NCBI RefSeq assembly: GCF_004353905.1
Contig: NZ_SMOD01000014.1
Coordinates: 1 to 64,000 of the forward strand
Direction of reading: 5' to 3'
Origin: Paraburkholderia guartelaensis
GTDB lineage: Bacteria; Pseudomonadota; Gammaproteobacteria; Burkholderiales; Burkholderiaceae
Length of the DNA stretch: 64,000 nucleotides
Part shown: piece by piece, positions 18,235 through 27,327 of the stretch
Position numbering within the stretch: position 1 is the stretch's first letter
Layout: every line of letters begins with the position of its first letter
Notes under the pieces: generated by a model
What the model saw: only the letters and a program-made list of their open reading frames with translations
Told to the model about the DNA's origin: nothing
Database searches by the model: none
Program-made: the position numbers and the translations under genes

Positions 18235-21045
18235 ATGAACCGGCCCGATCCCGACGAACTGCTGGACCGGATGCAGCGCGATGAAGAGAGAAGTCAGCGA
18301 GGACGGCTCAAGATATTCTTTGGCGCCTCGGCCGGCGTCGGCAAGACGTTTGCGATGCTGCAGGCTGCGCGGCGCCGCAAGGACGAAGGCGCCGACGTCG
18401 TCGTGGGGATCGTCGAAACGCATGGTCGCAAGGAGACGGTCGCACTGATCGAAGGCCTGGAGGTCATCGCACCGGCGCGCATTGAGTATCGCGGCCGTCT
18501 GCTTGCCGAGTTCGATCTCGACGCCGCGCTTGCGCGCAAGCCGCAACTGATCCTCGTCGACGAACTCGCGCATTCGAACGTCCAGGGCAGCCGGCATCCG
18601 AAGCGCTGGCAGGACGTGCAGGAACTGCTGGATGCCGGCATCGATGTGTTCACAACGGTCAACGTCCAGCATCTCGAGAGCCTGAACGACGTGGTCGGCC
18701 AGATCACGGGCATCCGCGTATGGGAGACAGTACCCGATCGCGTGTTCGATCTCGCCGACGAGGTGACGCTGGTCGATCTGCCGCCTGAGGAACTGCTTGA
18801 CCGGCTGCGCGAAGGCAAGGTTTACATGCCGCAGCAGGCGGAGCATGCGGTCCGCAATTTCTTTCGCAAGGGCAATCTGATCGCGCTGCGCGAACTTGCG
18901 TTGCGCCGCACGGCTGACCGCGTCGATGCGCAGATGCGCGAGTACCGCGCCGATCAGTCGATCGAGCGGATCTGGCAGGCGCGCGAGCGCATCATCGTGT
19001 GCGTCGGCGCGGGCCAGGAGAGCAGCAATCTCGTGCGAGCGGCGGCGCGCCTCGCTGCGAACCAGAAAGCGGATTGGCTGGCGGTCTACGTCGAGACGCC
19101 CAGGCTTGCGCGGCTGCCCGATGCCGTTCGCAAGCGCACGCTCGACGCGCTCAAGCTCGCTTCTGAGCTGGGCGCGGAAACTGTCACGCTGCAGGGCGAC
19201 GAGGTCGCGCCCACGGTGCTGGCCTATGCTCGCATGCGCAACGTATCGAAGCTGGTGGTGGGCGCGTCATCGGTGAGGGGATGGCGCGCGCGCCTCAGTC
19301 CGTCCGTTGCTCAGCAAATGGTCTGGTCGGTTCGCGATATCGACCTCACGCTCGTCAACTCCGGTGCGGTGCGCGAAGCCGCGGAGCGCCACGATGCCGT
19401 GAGCGGGTTTGCGGGCCCCGATTCGGGAGCCCACCGCTCCACGCCCGCTTCGTACGCCTACGCATTCGCGATCTGTGCGGCCATTACGGCAATCGCCAGC
19501 ATGCTGCTTGACCGGATCGCGCAGACCAATCTCGTGATGCTCTACCTGCTCGGCGCTGTTTTCACGGCCGCACGGCTCGGGCGCGGGCCAGGTGTGCTGT
19601 TCTCGTTTCTTGGCGTGGCGGCGTTCGACTTCTTTTTCGTGCCGCCGCGCATGTCGTTCACGGTCGCCGATACACAATATCTGCTCACGTTCGGCGTGAT
19701 GCTGGTGACGTCGCTGATGATCAGTCACCTGACGGCGAGCCTCAAGCGCCAGGCGCATCTCGCCACGCTGCGCGAGCGCCGCACGGGGGCGATGTTCGCG
19801 ATGACGCGCGAACTGGGTGGCGCATTGATGACGGATCAGATCATCGAGATCGGCATGCGTCACGTGAGCGAAGTGTTCCAGGCGCGCACGGCGATCCTGT
19901 TGCCGGATAGCCTGGAGAAGGTGCGGCCCAAGGTCGAGAATCCCGATCCGGCGACCGCGCTCAACGAGGTCGATCTCGATATCGCGCAATGGGTTTATGA
20001 CCAGCAGAAACAGGCGGGTCACGGTACGGAGACCCTTCCTGCCGCGACGGCGCTGTACCTGCCGCTCAAGGCGCCGATGCGCACGCGCGGCGTGATCGCG
20101 TTGCTGTCTGAGCGCATGGCGGAGTTCGCAGTGCCCGAGCAGCGGCGCATGCTCGAGAGCTTCGTCGCGCAGATCGCGCTCGCGCTCGAACGGGTGCACT
20201 ACGTCGAGATCGCGCAGGACGCACTCGTCAGCATGGAATCGGAACGACTGCGCAACTCGTTGCTGTCCGCGATTTCCCATGACCTGCGCACGCCGCTCAC
20301 GGCTATCGTGGGGTTCGCATCGGTGCTTGCCGAGCAGGGCGTGGCCGTGTCGGGCGGCCCCAGGGCACAGGATCTGTCGGAGGCGATCCGCGAGGAGGCG
20401 CTGAGGATGAATGGACTCGTCATCAATCTGCTCGACATGGCGCGTCTTCAGGAAGGCAGCATGCGGCTGAACCGGCAGTGGTCGTCGATCGAGGAGGTGA
20501 TCGGCGCTGCGCTGGCCGGCTGCCGGCGCTTGCTGGGGGACCGCGAGGTTCAGGCACGGGTGCCCGCGGATCTCCCCCTTCTGCAGCTCGACGCGGTACT
20601 CGTCGAACGGCTCTGCGCGAATCTGCTCGAGAACGCGGCCAAATATACGCCCGCCGGGACGCCGCTAACCATTGATGCGTCCATGCTGCAGGAAGAGGCA
20701 CACCGGTACGTGCGGGTCGAGGTCTCTGATAGCGGGCCGGGGCTGCCTGCGGGAATGGAATCACGGGTGTTCGACAAGTTCACCCGTGGCGAGAAGGAGT
20801 CGGCGCAGCCGGGCATGGGGCTGGGACTTGCCATCAGCCGCGCGATCGTCGAAGCGCACGGGGGCAGGATAGGTGCGTCGAACCGCACCGATATGAACGG
20901 TAAAGTGCTTGGCGCCTGTTTCTGGTTCATGCTGCCCGCGGATGAAACTCCGCCGACGGAAACCGACGTCCCGGAACTGCCCGGCACGGGGACGTCCCAG
21001 AGCCCGTCGTCGGACGTCTCCGGCGGTACCGTGAATCGCCTGTGA
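18235..21045 (+). CDS. kdpD: sensor histidine kinase of the Kdp system
   Basis: 936 residues. The N-terminal KdpD domain carries a Walker-A-like loop (FFGASAGVGKTFAM, about residues 29-40) and LILVDELAHSNVQGSRHPKRWQD. A USP-like domain follows, then four close membrane helices (about 405-500), a GAF-like region, and a HisKA/HATPase pair with the phospho-acceptor His about 682 in SAISHDLRTPLTAIVGF. Visible ATP-binding boxes are NLLENAAKYTPAG and DSGPGLPAGM. It senses K+ limitation and phosphorylates KdpE. The C-terminal tail after the ATPase domain is long, Pro/Ser-rich and probably disordered. Confidence 0.96.
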   Translation: MNRPDPDELLDRMQRDEERSQRGRLKIFFGASAGVGKTFAMLQAARRRKDEGADVVVGIVETHGRKETVALIEGLEVIAPARIEYRGRLLAEFDLDAALARKPQLILVDELAHSNVQGSRHPKRWQDVQELLDAGIDVFTTVNVQHLESLNDVVGQITGIRVWETVPDRVFDLADEVTLVDLPPEELLDRLREGKVYMPQQAEHAVRNFFRKGNLIALRELALRRTADRVDAQMREYRADQSIERIWQARERIIVCVGAGQESSNLVRAAARLAANQKADWLAVYVETPRLARLPDAVRKRTLDALKLASELGAETVTLQGDEVAPTVLAYARMRNVSKLVVGASSVRGWRARLSPSVAQQMVWSVRDIDLTLVNSGAVREAAERHDAVSGFAGPDSGAHRSTPASYAYAFAICAAITAIASMLLDRIAQTNLVMLYLLGAVFTAARLGRGPGVLFSFLGVAAFDFFFVPPRMSFTVADTQYLLTFGVMLVTSLMISHLTASLKRQAHLATLRERRTGAMFAMTRELGGALMTDQIIEIGMRHVSEVFQARTAILLPDSLEKVRPKVENPDPATALNEVDLDIAQWVYDQQKQAGHGTETLPAATALYLPLKAPMRTRGVIALLSERMAEFAVPEQRRMLESFVAQIALALERVHYVEIAQDALVSMESERLRNSLLSAISHDLRTPLTAIVGFASVLAEQGVAVSGGPRAQDLSEAIREEALRMNGLVINLLDMARLQEGSMRLNRQWSSIEEVIGAALAGCRRLLGDREVQARVPADLPLLQLDAVLVERLCANLLENAAKYTPAGTPLTIDASMLQEEAHRYVRVEVSDSGPGLPAGMESRVFDKFTRGEKESAQPGMGLGLAISRAIVEAHGGRIGASNRTDMNGKVLGACFWFMLPADETPPTETDVPELPGTGTSQSPSSDVSGGTVNRL

Positions 21046-21049
21046 TGTC

Positions 21050-21748
21050 ATGAGCGATCCGGCCGTTACGGTTGTCCTGATCGAGGATGACAGGCAGATT
21101 CGCCGGTATGTGCGAGCTGCACTGGAAAGCGAGGTAATGCGCGTGTTCGATGCGAGCACCGGGCAGGAGGGGCTCGCCATCACCGCCACCGCCAGACCGG
21201 ATCTGGTGATCATCGATCCGGTGTTGCCGGATATCGATGGTGTGGAGGTGATCCGGCAACTGCGCGGCTGGTCCGCTGTGCCGGTCATCGTGCTGTCGGC
21301 CCGCTCGCGGGAAAACGACAAGGTGATGGCGCTCGATGCCGGGGCTGACGACTACATGACCACGCCATTCGGTATCGCCGAATTGCTGGCGCGAATCCGG
21401 GCGCACCTGCGCAGACAGGATCGCTTGGTGACCCCGGATTCGGCGAGGGTATCGTTCGGCGCGGTGACGATCGATCTGGCGGCGAGGTCGGTACAGCGCA
21501 ACGGCGAGACGATCCATTTGTCGCCCATCGAGTATCGCCTGCTGGTCACGCTCGTTCGCCATGCAGGCTGTGTGCTCACCCATCGCCAACTGCTGGAGCA
21601 GGTGTGGGGGCCCGCCCATGCGCAAAACGCGAACTATCTGCGGATCTATATGGGAAACCTCCGCCACAAACTCGAGCGGAACCCGGCGCGGCCAGAACAC
21701 ATCGTGACGGAGACGGGCGTTGGGTATTGCCTGGTCGGTGTCAGGTGA
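21050..21748 (+). CDS. kdpE: KdpE-type response regulator (conserved receiver Lys replaced by Thr)
   Basis: 232 residues of the OmpR class. The receiver has Asp13/Asp14 and the phospho-acceptor Asp56 (VIIDPVLPDIDG). The DNA-binding winged helix has LSPIEYRLLVTLVRHAGCV and LRIYMGNLRHKLE. The Lys normally found before Pro-Phe (DDYLxKPF) is Thr105 here (DDYMTTPFG, codon ACG at 21362-21364, one base from AAG). That Lys contacts the phosphate in response regulators, so signalling may be altered. It lies 4 bp after kdpD and activates the kdp genes in known systems. Confidence 0.93.
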   Translation: MSDPAVTVVLIEDDRQIRRYVRAALESEVMRVFDASTGQEGLAITATARPDLVIIDPVLPDIDGVEVIRQLRGWSAVPVIVLSARSRENDKVMALDAGADDYMTTPFGIAELLARIRAHLRRQDRLVTPDSARVSFGAVTIDLAARSVQRNGETIHLSPIEYRLLVTLVRHAGCVLTHRQLLEQVWGPAHAQNANYLRIYMGNLRHKLERNPARPEHIVTETGVGYCLVGVR

Positions 21749-21843
21749 GCAGCGATGTTAACGGGATTTTTACACGCGCTCCTCGTACTTTTACGTGATC
21801 CTGGCGAGGTCCGTGATTCAATCAAGCTGAAATTGACTTACCG

Positions 21844-22272
21844 GTGAGGTTGGCTGTGCTGAAACTGCTTATCCCCGTGCTCGGGACCAAAGGGGCAACC
21901 GAAGCGGCGCGTCACGGAGCGTTCCTGTTTGCGGAGCGATGCGTATCCGAGGTCGAGATCGTCGAAGTGCTCGACGATGTCGCGCAAGGCCGCGCCGTAG
22001 CGTTTCATTCACCGGCGGCACTGCACCGACGGGAGAAGCAGGCGGCGCTCGATGCGCTCATGCAGACGCGGGCGATTCTCGATGATGCTGGCGTCCCGTA
22101 CACATGGAAACGCGTGTTCGGGCCTGCGGAGCGCACCATCGCACAGTGTGCGGAGAAGGGCCATGCGGATATCGTGGTGCTTGACGCAAGCCACCTCGGC
22201 TTTTTCCACAGATGGGCGGTCCTCGCCAGGCTATGGCGACTGACTTCCACACCAGTCACGATGCTCCACTGA
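21844..22272 (+). CDS. universal-stress-protein-like protein
   Basis: 142 residues with a GTG start at 21844 (a second GTG at 21856 is possible). The pattern is that of a single Usp domain: a first strand LLIPVLGTKGATEAARHG, helix ALMQTRAILDDAGVPYTWK, and a late strand-turn ADIVVLDASHLGFFHRW with TSTPVTML. The usual ATP-binding G-2x-G-9x-G(S/T) is not clear, so it may not bind ATP. It sits between kdpE and the antiporter gene, 95 bp after kdpE, and may belong to the cation-stress group. Confidence 0.7.
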   Translation: MRLAVLKLLIPVLGTKGATEAARHGAFLFAERCVSEVEIVEVLDDVAQGRAVAFHSPAALHRREKQAALDALMQTRAILDDAGVPYTWKRVFGPAERTIAQCAEKGHADIVVLDASHLGFFHRWAVLARLWRLTSTPVTMLH

Positions 22273-22297
22273 AGTCTGCATCGCGCTGGGCGTAGCG

Positions 22298-23479
22298 TTA
22301 CACGATTCGCAATCGCCGCAGGAGCACGGTCATCGTCGTGCCCTGAACGAAAATCGAAAAGGCGACTACGGCAAAGGACACGGTGACGATTTCTTCGCGA
22401 CGCGGCACGCCGGGCGGCAAGCCCATTGCGAGCGCCAGGGCGAGAGCACCGCGCATTCCGCCCCAGAACAGGATATGTTGATGCCGCACGTCGATGCGCA
22501 GCGACGTGCGCGAGAAGAGCATGCAGCACGGGTAGACAGCCACAGCGCGGGCCAACATCACGATTACCACGGCGATGCCGATCGAAGCCCACACCGTTTC
22601 GTACTCCCGCTGAGCCTGCTGAATGCCAATGAAGAGAAAGATGAATGAATTTGCGGAAAATACCGCGTATTCAAGCACGTTCTCGACGGCTTCCCGGCCT
22701 CTCTTCGTCATCGGATTGACCGCATTGCGCGTCCCCATCACGAGACCCGCAACCAGCGTCGCCAGCACACCGGACAGGTGAAGGTTTTCGGCGAGCAGAA
22801 ACGACCCATAGGCCGCGATCATCGCAAATGCAATCTCGACGAGGTGATCGTCGGTGCGGTGTAGCAGTGACAGCACCACGTTGCCGATCAGCAAGCCACA
22901 AAGGACCGATCCGAGAAGCACGATGCCGGATATTCTCAGCACGTCGAGCGGATGAACGTGCGCGCCACCCACGAATGCCAGCACAACGCGAAAGCCTGCC
23001 GCTGCCGTCCCGTCGTTGAAGAGGCTTTCTGCCTCCATCAAATGCCTGAAGCGTCCCGCCACGCGGGCTTCCCTGAAACTCGCCAGAACAGAGACGGGAT
23101 CCGTGGCGGCAATCAGCATGCCGAAGAGCAGGCCGGAAATCCATTCCCAGTGCAACAAGTAATGCATGCCCATTGCCGTTACGCCGGCTGATACGAGCAC
23201 GCCGACGATAGCTAACGTCTGGACTACGACGAAGTCCCTGCGAATTTCACCCCAGCGCATATGAAACGCCGCCTCGAAAATGAGCGGCGGCAGCAGTACG
23301 TTGTAGATGAAATCTTCGTTGAGAGGGATAACGGGAAATCGGGAAGAAGCCAGGAACGAGAGGGCGATTCCAGCGATGACCAGACCGACGCTGTACGGCA
23401 TATGCAAGCGCCGCACGAGCATTGCCACCAATGCTGAAACGAGCAACAGGACTTCGAAGAGGCCGACGTTAAAGTCCAT
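22298..23479 (-). CDS. CPA1-family Na+/H+ antiporter
   Basis: 393 residues with about 11-12 membrane helices. The family motif LIAATDPVSVLASF has the key Asp near residue 127, and MEAESLFNDGTAAAG follows at about 148-160. LHLSGVLATLVAGLVMG and WGGMRGALALALAMGLP are further CPA1 signatures. There is no long cytoplasmic tail. It exchanges Na+ (or K+) for protons across the inner membrane and converges with the USP-like gene. Confidence 0.93.
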   Translation of the reverse strand: MDFNVGLFEVLLLVSALVAMLVRRLHMPYSVGLVIAGIALSFLASSRFPVIPLNEDFIYNVLLPPLIFEAAFHMRWGEIRRDFVVVQTLAIVGVLVSAGVTAMGMHYLLHWEWISGLLFGMLIAATDPVSVLASFREARVAGRFRHLMEAESLFNDGTAAAGFRVVLAFVGGAHVHPLDVLRISGIVLLGSVLCGLLIGNVVLSLLHRTDDHLVEIAFAMIAAYGSFLLAENLHLSGVLATLVAGLVMGTRNAVNPMTKRGREAVENVLEYAVFSANSFIFLFIGIQQAQREYETVWASIGIAVVIVMLARAVAVYPCCMLFSRTSLRIDVRHQHILFWGGMRGALALALAMGLPPGVPRREEIVTVSFAVVAFSIFVQGTTMTVLLRRLRIV

Positions 23480-23650
23480 CCGGACGGCTCCGGTCGGGGG
23501 GCACGGAAGTTTCGCTGCGTCTGTCCTGATTCTGCCTGTGTGTTGCGCTGTTGGGTGAATCCCGCAGTATATGCGTTACCCTGTTATCAGATCGTTGAAA
23601 TCATTGAGGGCAGTTTTAGCGACACCTACGCCTCTGAGGAGGTTCCAGTC

Positions 23651-23839
23651 ATGTCGGGTATCAAACGCATCGATCCGCACGATCCCGCTCATCAGGCCGC
23701 ATCGCACAGGACAACACGCTACCCTGTGGAGCACATCTCGTTGGCGGCTGGCTCCAGGAAAGGGCAGCGCCCCTCTGCGCCGCATCGCAAGGTCGGGCGC
23801 GGCAAGGTCGGCGTCGGTGGCAAAAGCAGCGGCAAGTAG
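23651..23839 (+). CDS. small basic hypothetical protein, 62 aa
   Basis: MSGIKRIDPHDPAHQAASHR begins a 62-residue, Lys/Arg/His-rich soluble peptide ending GKVGVGGKSSGK. The ATG at 23651 follows a strong site (GAGGAGGTTCC). No domain was recognised; the tail looks disordered and nucleic-acid-binding in character. It lies alone between the antiporter and the TonB receptor. Confidence 0.5.
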   Translation: MSGIKRIDPHDPAHQAASHRTTRYPVEHISLAAGSRKGQRPSAPHRKVGRGKVGVGGKSSGK

Positions 23840-23973
23840 ACATCTGCGACCATTGCCTTGCGGTCCTATTACAGATTGCCGGACCAATGAAAGGCAGATG
23901 GACGGTGCGCGAGATTCGCACACCGCGCATCGAGCGGGATCGTCCCTACCAAAAGGCAATTCGCCCATCCGCT

Positions 23974-26205
23974 TCAGAAGTCCACTGTGGCGGATGCAAA
24001 CACCGTGCGCGGCGCCCCAAGCGAGATCGTGCCGTACGAGGCGACACCCGACCAGTACTTGCGATTGAACGCGTTGAGTAGGCCGGCGCGGAACGTCGTC
24101 GACTTTCCATGGATCGACATGGTGTAGCGCGCGCCGAGATCCACGGTCGTCCACGAAGGCACCGACTGTGTGTTCGCTTGATCGAAGTATTCCTGTCCCG
24201 TGAAATTGACGCCGCCGGTCAGCGTGAGGCCAGATACCCACGGAAGATCCCATTCGGTGCCCACGTTGGCCATCCATTGGGGCACGCCGACGGGGCGGTT
24301 CCCGACAGTCGAAGCGCTGTTGGTCTTCGTGAGCTCAGCATTGATGTACGTGACGCCGCCGAGCAACCGGATGCCCTTCACAGGCTCGCCTGCAAACGTC
24401 AATTCGAGCCCCTGGTTGCGCTGCTCGCTGTCTACTGCGTAAAGCGTGCCGTAGAGCTGCCCGCTCGGCTTCGTGATACGGAAAGCCGCGAGCGTCGCCA
24501 TGAGGCTGTGATAGTCGAGCTTCACGCCAACTTCTTCCTGCTTTGCCTTGTACGGTGCGAATACCTGGCCCGCGTTCGAGGCCGTGGTCGGCGCGATGTC
24601 GCCGCGGCTCAGACCTTCGACGTAGTTCGCGTACAGCGACACATGCTCGACCGGCTTGAACACGATGCCGACGAGCGGCGTCACCGCGCCCTTGTCGTAC
24701 GAAGACGACTTCGCGCCCGTGGTCGTGTTGAAGTTGTCCGACTGGACCTGCTGCTGCCTCACGCCTGCCGTAAGCTGCACACGATCGTTCAGCACGCTCA
24801 GCGTATCGGCGAGCGCCACACCGTAGAGCTGCGAGGACGAGACCTTGGGCACGCGCGAGGGCGAGGCGATGTCCTGTTCCGGACTGGCGATCGGCGAGTA
24901 GATGTTCGACAGGATCGCGGTACCCGAATTGCTGCCGTTGGCGATGCGATCGCCGTAAATGCTCGCCATTAGCGTGAGCGAATGCGAGACCGGGCCGGTG
25001 TCGAAGTGTGCACGCGCGCCTGTGTCCGCGCTCCAGCGATTGACCTGGAATTTCCAGTTCTGCGGCGTCGAGCGCGTGTCGCCTGCTGCGTTCAGGATCG
25101 TCGGTGTCTGGTCGGAGAGGCGCGAAACATCGGTTTTTGCGGTGCCGGCATCCGCGAAGACCGTGACGTTTTGCGTCGCGTCATATTCGGTATGCAGCAG
25201 CACGGACTGATCGAGCGACTTCCACCATCCCCACGACTGCGTGACATTGCGCGCGCCATCGGGCGCAGGCGGCACCGCGATGCCAGACGCGAGCAGGAAT
25301 GGACGCGTCGGCGCGTCGATCCATTGGTACTGCTCAATGAAATCGAGCGTCGCGCGAAAGCGTTCTCCCTGATAGTCAAGCGAAAGCGCACCCACTTCCG
25401 CGCGTGACTTCTGGTTGTCGAGCGGCGTGCCGCCTTGCCGATGCAATCCGTTGAAACGGATGCCGAACTGGCGTTCGTTGCCGAACCGGCGGCTGATGTC
25501 GACGTGTCCGCCGACCTGCGAATCCGAGGTGTAGTCGAGGCCCACGCGCGTGAGGTCCTGATCGAGCGGACGCTTCGGCACGATGTTGACCACGCCGCCC
25601 ACGCCGCTGTTCGGCGACATGCCGTAGAGCAGGGCGGCCGGCCCCTTGATCACCTCGACGCGCTCGACGTATTCGGGAAAGACGTGATAGTTCGGCACGA
25701 CGCCGTAAACGCCATCGAACGCGAATTCGCTGATGTTGCCTTCGTTGATCGGGAATCCGCGAATAAAGAATGAGTCGGTCACGCCGCCCGTCTGGCCCGT
25801 GAAGCGGATCGACGGATCCTTGTTCAGCACGTCGGCAATCGTCGCGGCTTCCTGATCCTGTATCCGCTTCGAGGTGTAACTGGTCATGCTGAAGGGCGTG
25901 TCCATGACGTTCTTGTTGCCGAGGAGACCGACGCGGCCTCCCTTTGCCACCTGTCCACCAGCGTAGGGTGCCGGGAGTTGATCGGGTTGCGCGGCAGCCT
26001 TTACGACGACTGCGGGGAGCGTCTGCTGCGAATCCTTTGCCTCGGGTGTAGCTTGCGCGGGTTCCTCCGCATGCGAAGCCGGTGAGAAAGCAACGGTGAG
26101 CGCCCCCGTAAAGACTAGCTGCGCCGCGGTCACGAGGATTCTGGGTCGAGGCCGGGCGGGATGTCGTAGAAATTCTGTGTGGTGGCAATACGTACTGCTA
26201 ATCAT
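23974..26205 (-). CDS. TonB-dependent siderophore receptor (FhuA/FpvA-like, no STN domain)
   Basis: 743 residues from ATG 26205 (ribosome-binding site AAGGAAG; MISSTYCHHTEFLRH). A signal peptide ends near SHA-EEPAQ. The plug domain reads APYAGGQVAKGGRVGLLG, MDTPFSMTSYTSKRIQDQ, IRFTGQTGGVTDSFFIRGFP and VERVEVIKGPAALLYGM. A 22-strand barrel follows, ending in the terminal Phe (FASATVDF) expected of outer membrane beta-barrels. It imports ferric siderophores with TonB energy. A Fur-type box lies at 26380-26398. It is a paralogue of the receptor at 28513. Confidence 0.93.
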   Translation of the reverse strand: MISSTYCHHTEFLRHPARPRPRILVTAAQLVFTGALTVAFSPASHAEEPAQATPEAKDSQQTLPAVVVKAAAQPDQLPAPYAGGQVAKGGRVGLLGNKNVMDTPFSMTSYTSKRIQDQEAATIADVLNKDPSIRFTGQTGGVTDSFFIRGFPINEGNISEFAFDGVYGVVPNYHVFPEYVERVEVIKGPAALLYGMSPNSGVGGVVNIVPKRPLDQDLTRVGLDYTSDSQVGGHVDISRRFGNERQFGIRFNGLHRQGGTPLDNQKSRAEVGALSLDYQGERFRATLDFIEQYQWIDAPTRPFLLASGIAVPPAPDGARNVTQSWGWWKSLDQSVLLHTEYDATQNVTVFADAGTAKTDVSRLSDQTPTILNAAGDTRSTPQNWKFQVNRWSADTGARAHFDTGPVSHSLTLMASIYGDRIANGSNSGTAILSNIYSPIASPEQDIASPSRVPKVSSSQLYGVALADTLSVLNDRVQLTAGVRQQQVQSDNFNTTTGAKSSSYDKGAVTPLVGIVFKPVEHVSLYANYVEGLSRGDIAPTTASNAGQVFAPYKAKQEEVGVKLDYHSLMATLAAFRITKPSGQLYGTLYAVDSEQRNQGLELTFAGEPVKGIRLLGGVTYINAELTKTNSASTVGNRPVGVPQWMANVGTEWDLPWVSGLTLTGGVNFTGQEYFDQANTQSVPSWTTVDLGARYTMSIHGKSTTFRAGLLNAFNRKYWSGVASYGTISLGAPRTVFASATVDF

Positions 26206-26379
26206 TGGTTGCTTCCTTGTTCTCATCATTGTTATGGCGGACCTCATGACGCTCGATGCGGATTCACCGTGTCCGGATATCCCTGCCGACCGTAGTCGCG
26301 CGCGACGCTCTGGGGCACCCGGATTCAGGTGTGACGCTCCATGCTCTCTTGCTGCCGTCCCCGATTTAAGCACTCACAG

Positions 26380-26398
26380 GAGAATGAGAATTATTCGC
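26380..26398. promoter_or_regulatory. Fur box for the TonB receptor gene
   Basis: GAGAATGAGAATTATTCGC matches the 19-bp Fur consensus (GATAATGATAATCATTATC) at 14 positions. It lies 184 bp before the start at 26205. The box at 26605-26623 is nearly its reverse complement, which supports both. Confidence 0.7.
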
Positions 26399-26604
26399 AA
26401 ATGTAAGGTTATGTCAAGCGTTTTCTGAAGCCACGCGTGCAGATCGCAGAAATTGGATGGGATTTCGACGACATTCACTCTAGTTAAACAAGAAGCATTG
26501 TCATGTAATGTCGATCGGATGCCGACAGGCGCTTGATTTGCCCCCTATAAATTCGCTCGCTCCTAAGCGAAGGCCGATTGCAATATTTGTAAACGCTACT
26601 TACA

Positions 26605-26623
26605 ATGCGAACAATTCTCGTTA
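26605..26623. promoter_or_regulatory. Fur box for the FecI-like sigma factor gene
   Basis: ATGCGAACAATTCTCGTTA matches the reverse complement of the box at 26380-26398 (TTGCGAATAATTCTCATTC) at most positions across the core. It lies about 183 bp before ATG 26797, a common arrangement for iron-starvation sigma factors. Confidence 0.65.
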
Positions 26624-26796
26624 CGCATAGTGGGGGATCGTCGGTAGAACGACGTGTAAGACGAACCCGGTGGAATGCCGGCAGCGCGGGTGGTTCAGCG
26701 CGCACATCTTCAGCCGCAAGCCAGCGTAATGAATTCGGACTCCAAAGGGGTTTGCGCGAACCGCGCGTCCCGCGAATTGTTGAAAAGGGTAGCGCG

Positions 26797-27324
26797 ATGA
26801 GCGCCGTACAACCGACTGTCCATGGCGAGGTGCAGGACCTCTATCAGGCCCACCATGGCTGGCTGCAGGGTTGGTTGCGTCGGCGCCTGGGCGACGCGGC
26901 CGATGCGGCGGACCTCGCTCACGACGCCTTTCTGCGCCTGATCGTCAAGCCGGCCACCATGAGCTTCGCCAGTCAGGGTGAGGCGCGCGCCTACCTGCGG
27001 ACAATGGCGCAGGGCATGTGCATTGATCTCTGGCGCAGGCGCCAGGTCGAGCAGGCGTGGCTCGATACGCTCGCCGCGCAGCCGGAACCTTTCGAACCGT
27101 CGCCTGAATATCGCGCCGTCATCATCGAATCGTTGATGGAAGTTGGGGCGCTCATTGCACGCCTGTCGGAGAAGGTGCGCACGGCGTTCATCATGGCGCA
27201 GATTCACGGCATGACTACGCGTGAAATATCGGCCGAGCTTGGCGTCTCCGATCGCATGGTCCAGAAGTACCTGGCCCAGGCAATGCTGCACCTCGCGCTG
27301 TTCGACGCGGGTTTGACGCACTAG
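26797..27324 (+). CDS. FecI-like ECF sigma factor
   Basis: 175 residues from ATG 26797 (AAAAGGGT upstream); an ATG at 26605 overlaps the Fur box and is rejected. Region 2 is LYQAHHGWLQGWLRRRLG, DAADLAHDAFLRLI and YLRTMAQGMCIDLWRRRQ. Region 4 is RLSEKVRTAFIMAQIHGMTTREISAELGVSDRMVQKYLAQAM. Such sigma factors direct RNA polymerase to iron-transport genes after a receptor signal. The FecR-like gene starts 3 bp downstream. Confidence 0.93.
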   Translation: MSAVQPTVHGEVQDLYQAHHGWLQGWLRRRLGDAADAADLAHDAFLRLIVKPATMSFASQGEARAYLRTMAQGMCIDLWRRRQVEQAWLDTLAAQPEPFEPSPEYRAVIIESLMEVGALIARLSEKVRTAFIMAQIHGMTTREISAELGVSDRMVQKYLAQAMLHLALFDAGLTH

Positions 27325-27327
27325 AAC

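Larger units (their letters stand above)
26206..26796. other. 591-bp divergent regulatory region between two iron-uptake units
   Basis: No gene was found. The region holds the promoter of the TonB receptor on the minus strand and of the FecI-like sigma factor on the plus strand, with one Fur-like box near each. The middle (26400-26600) is AT-rich compared with the flanks. Confidence 0.55.

Noticed and set aside
21810..21822. Possible FNR box upstream of the USP-like gene (GTGATTCAATCAA)
   Set aside because: The spacer is 3 bp instead of 4 and the left arm is imperfect.
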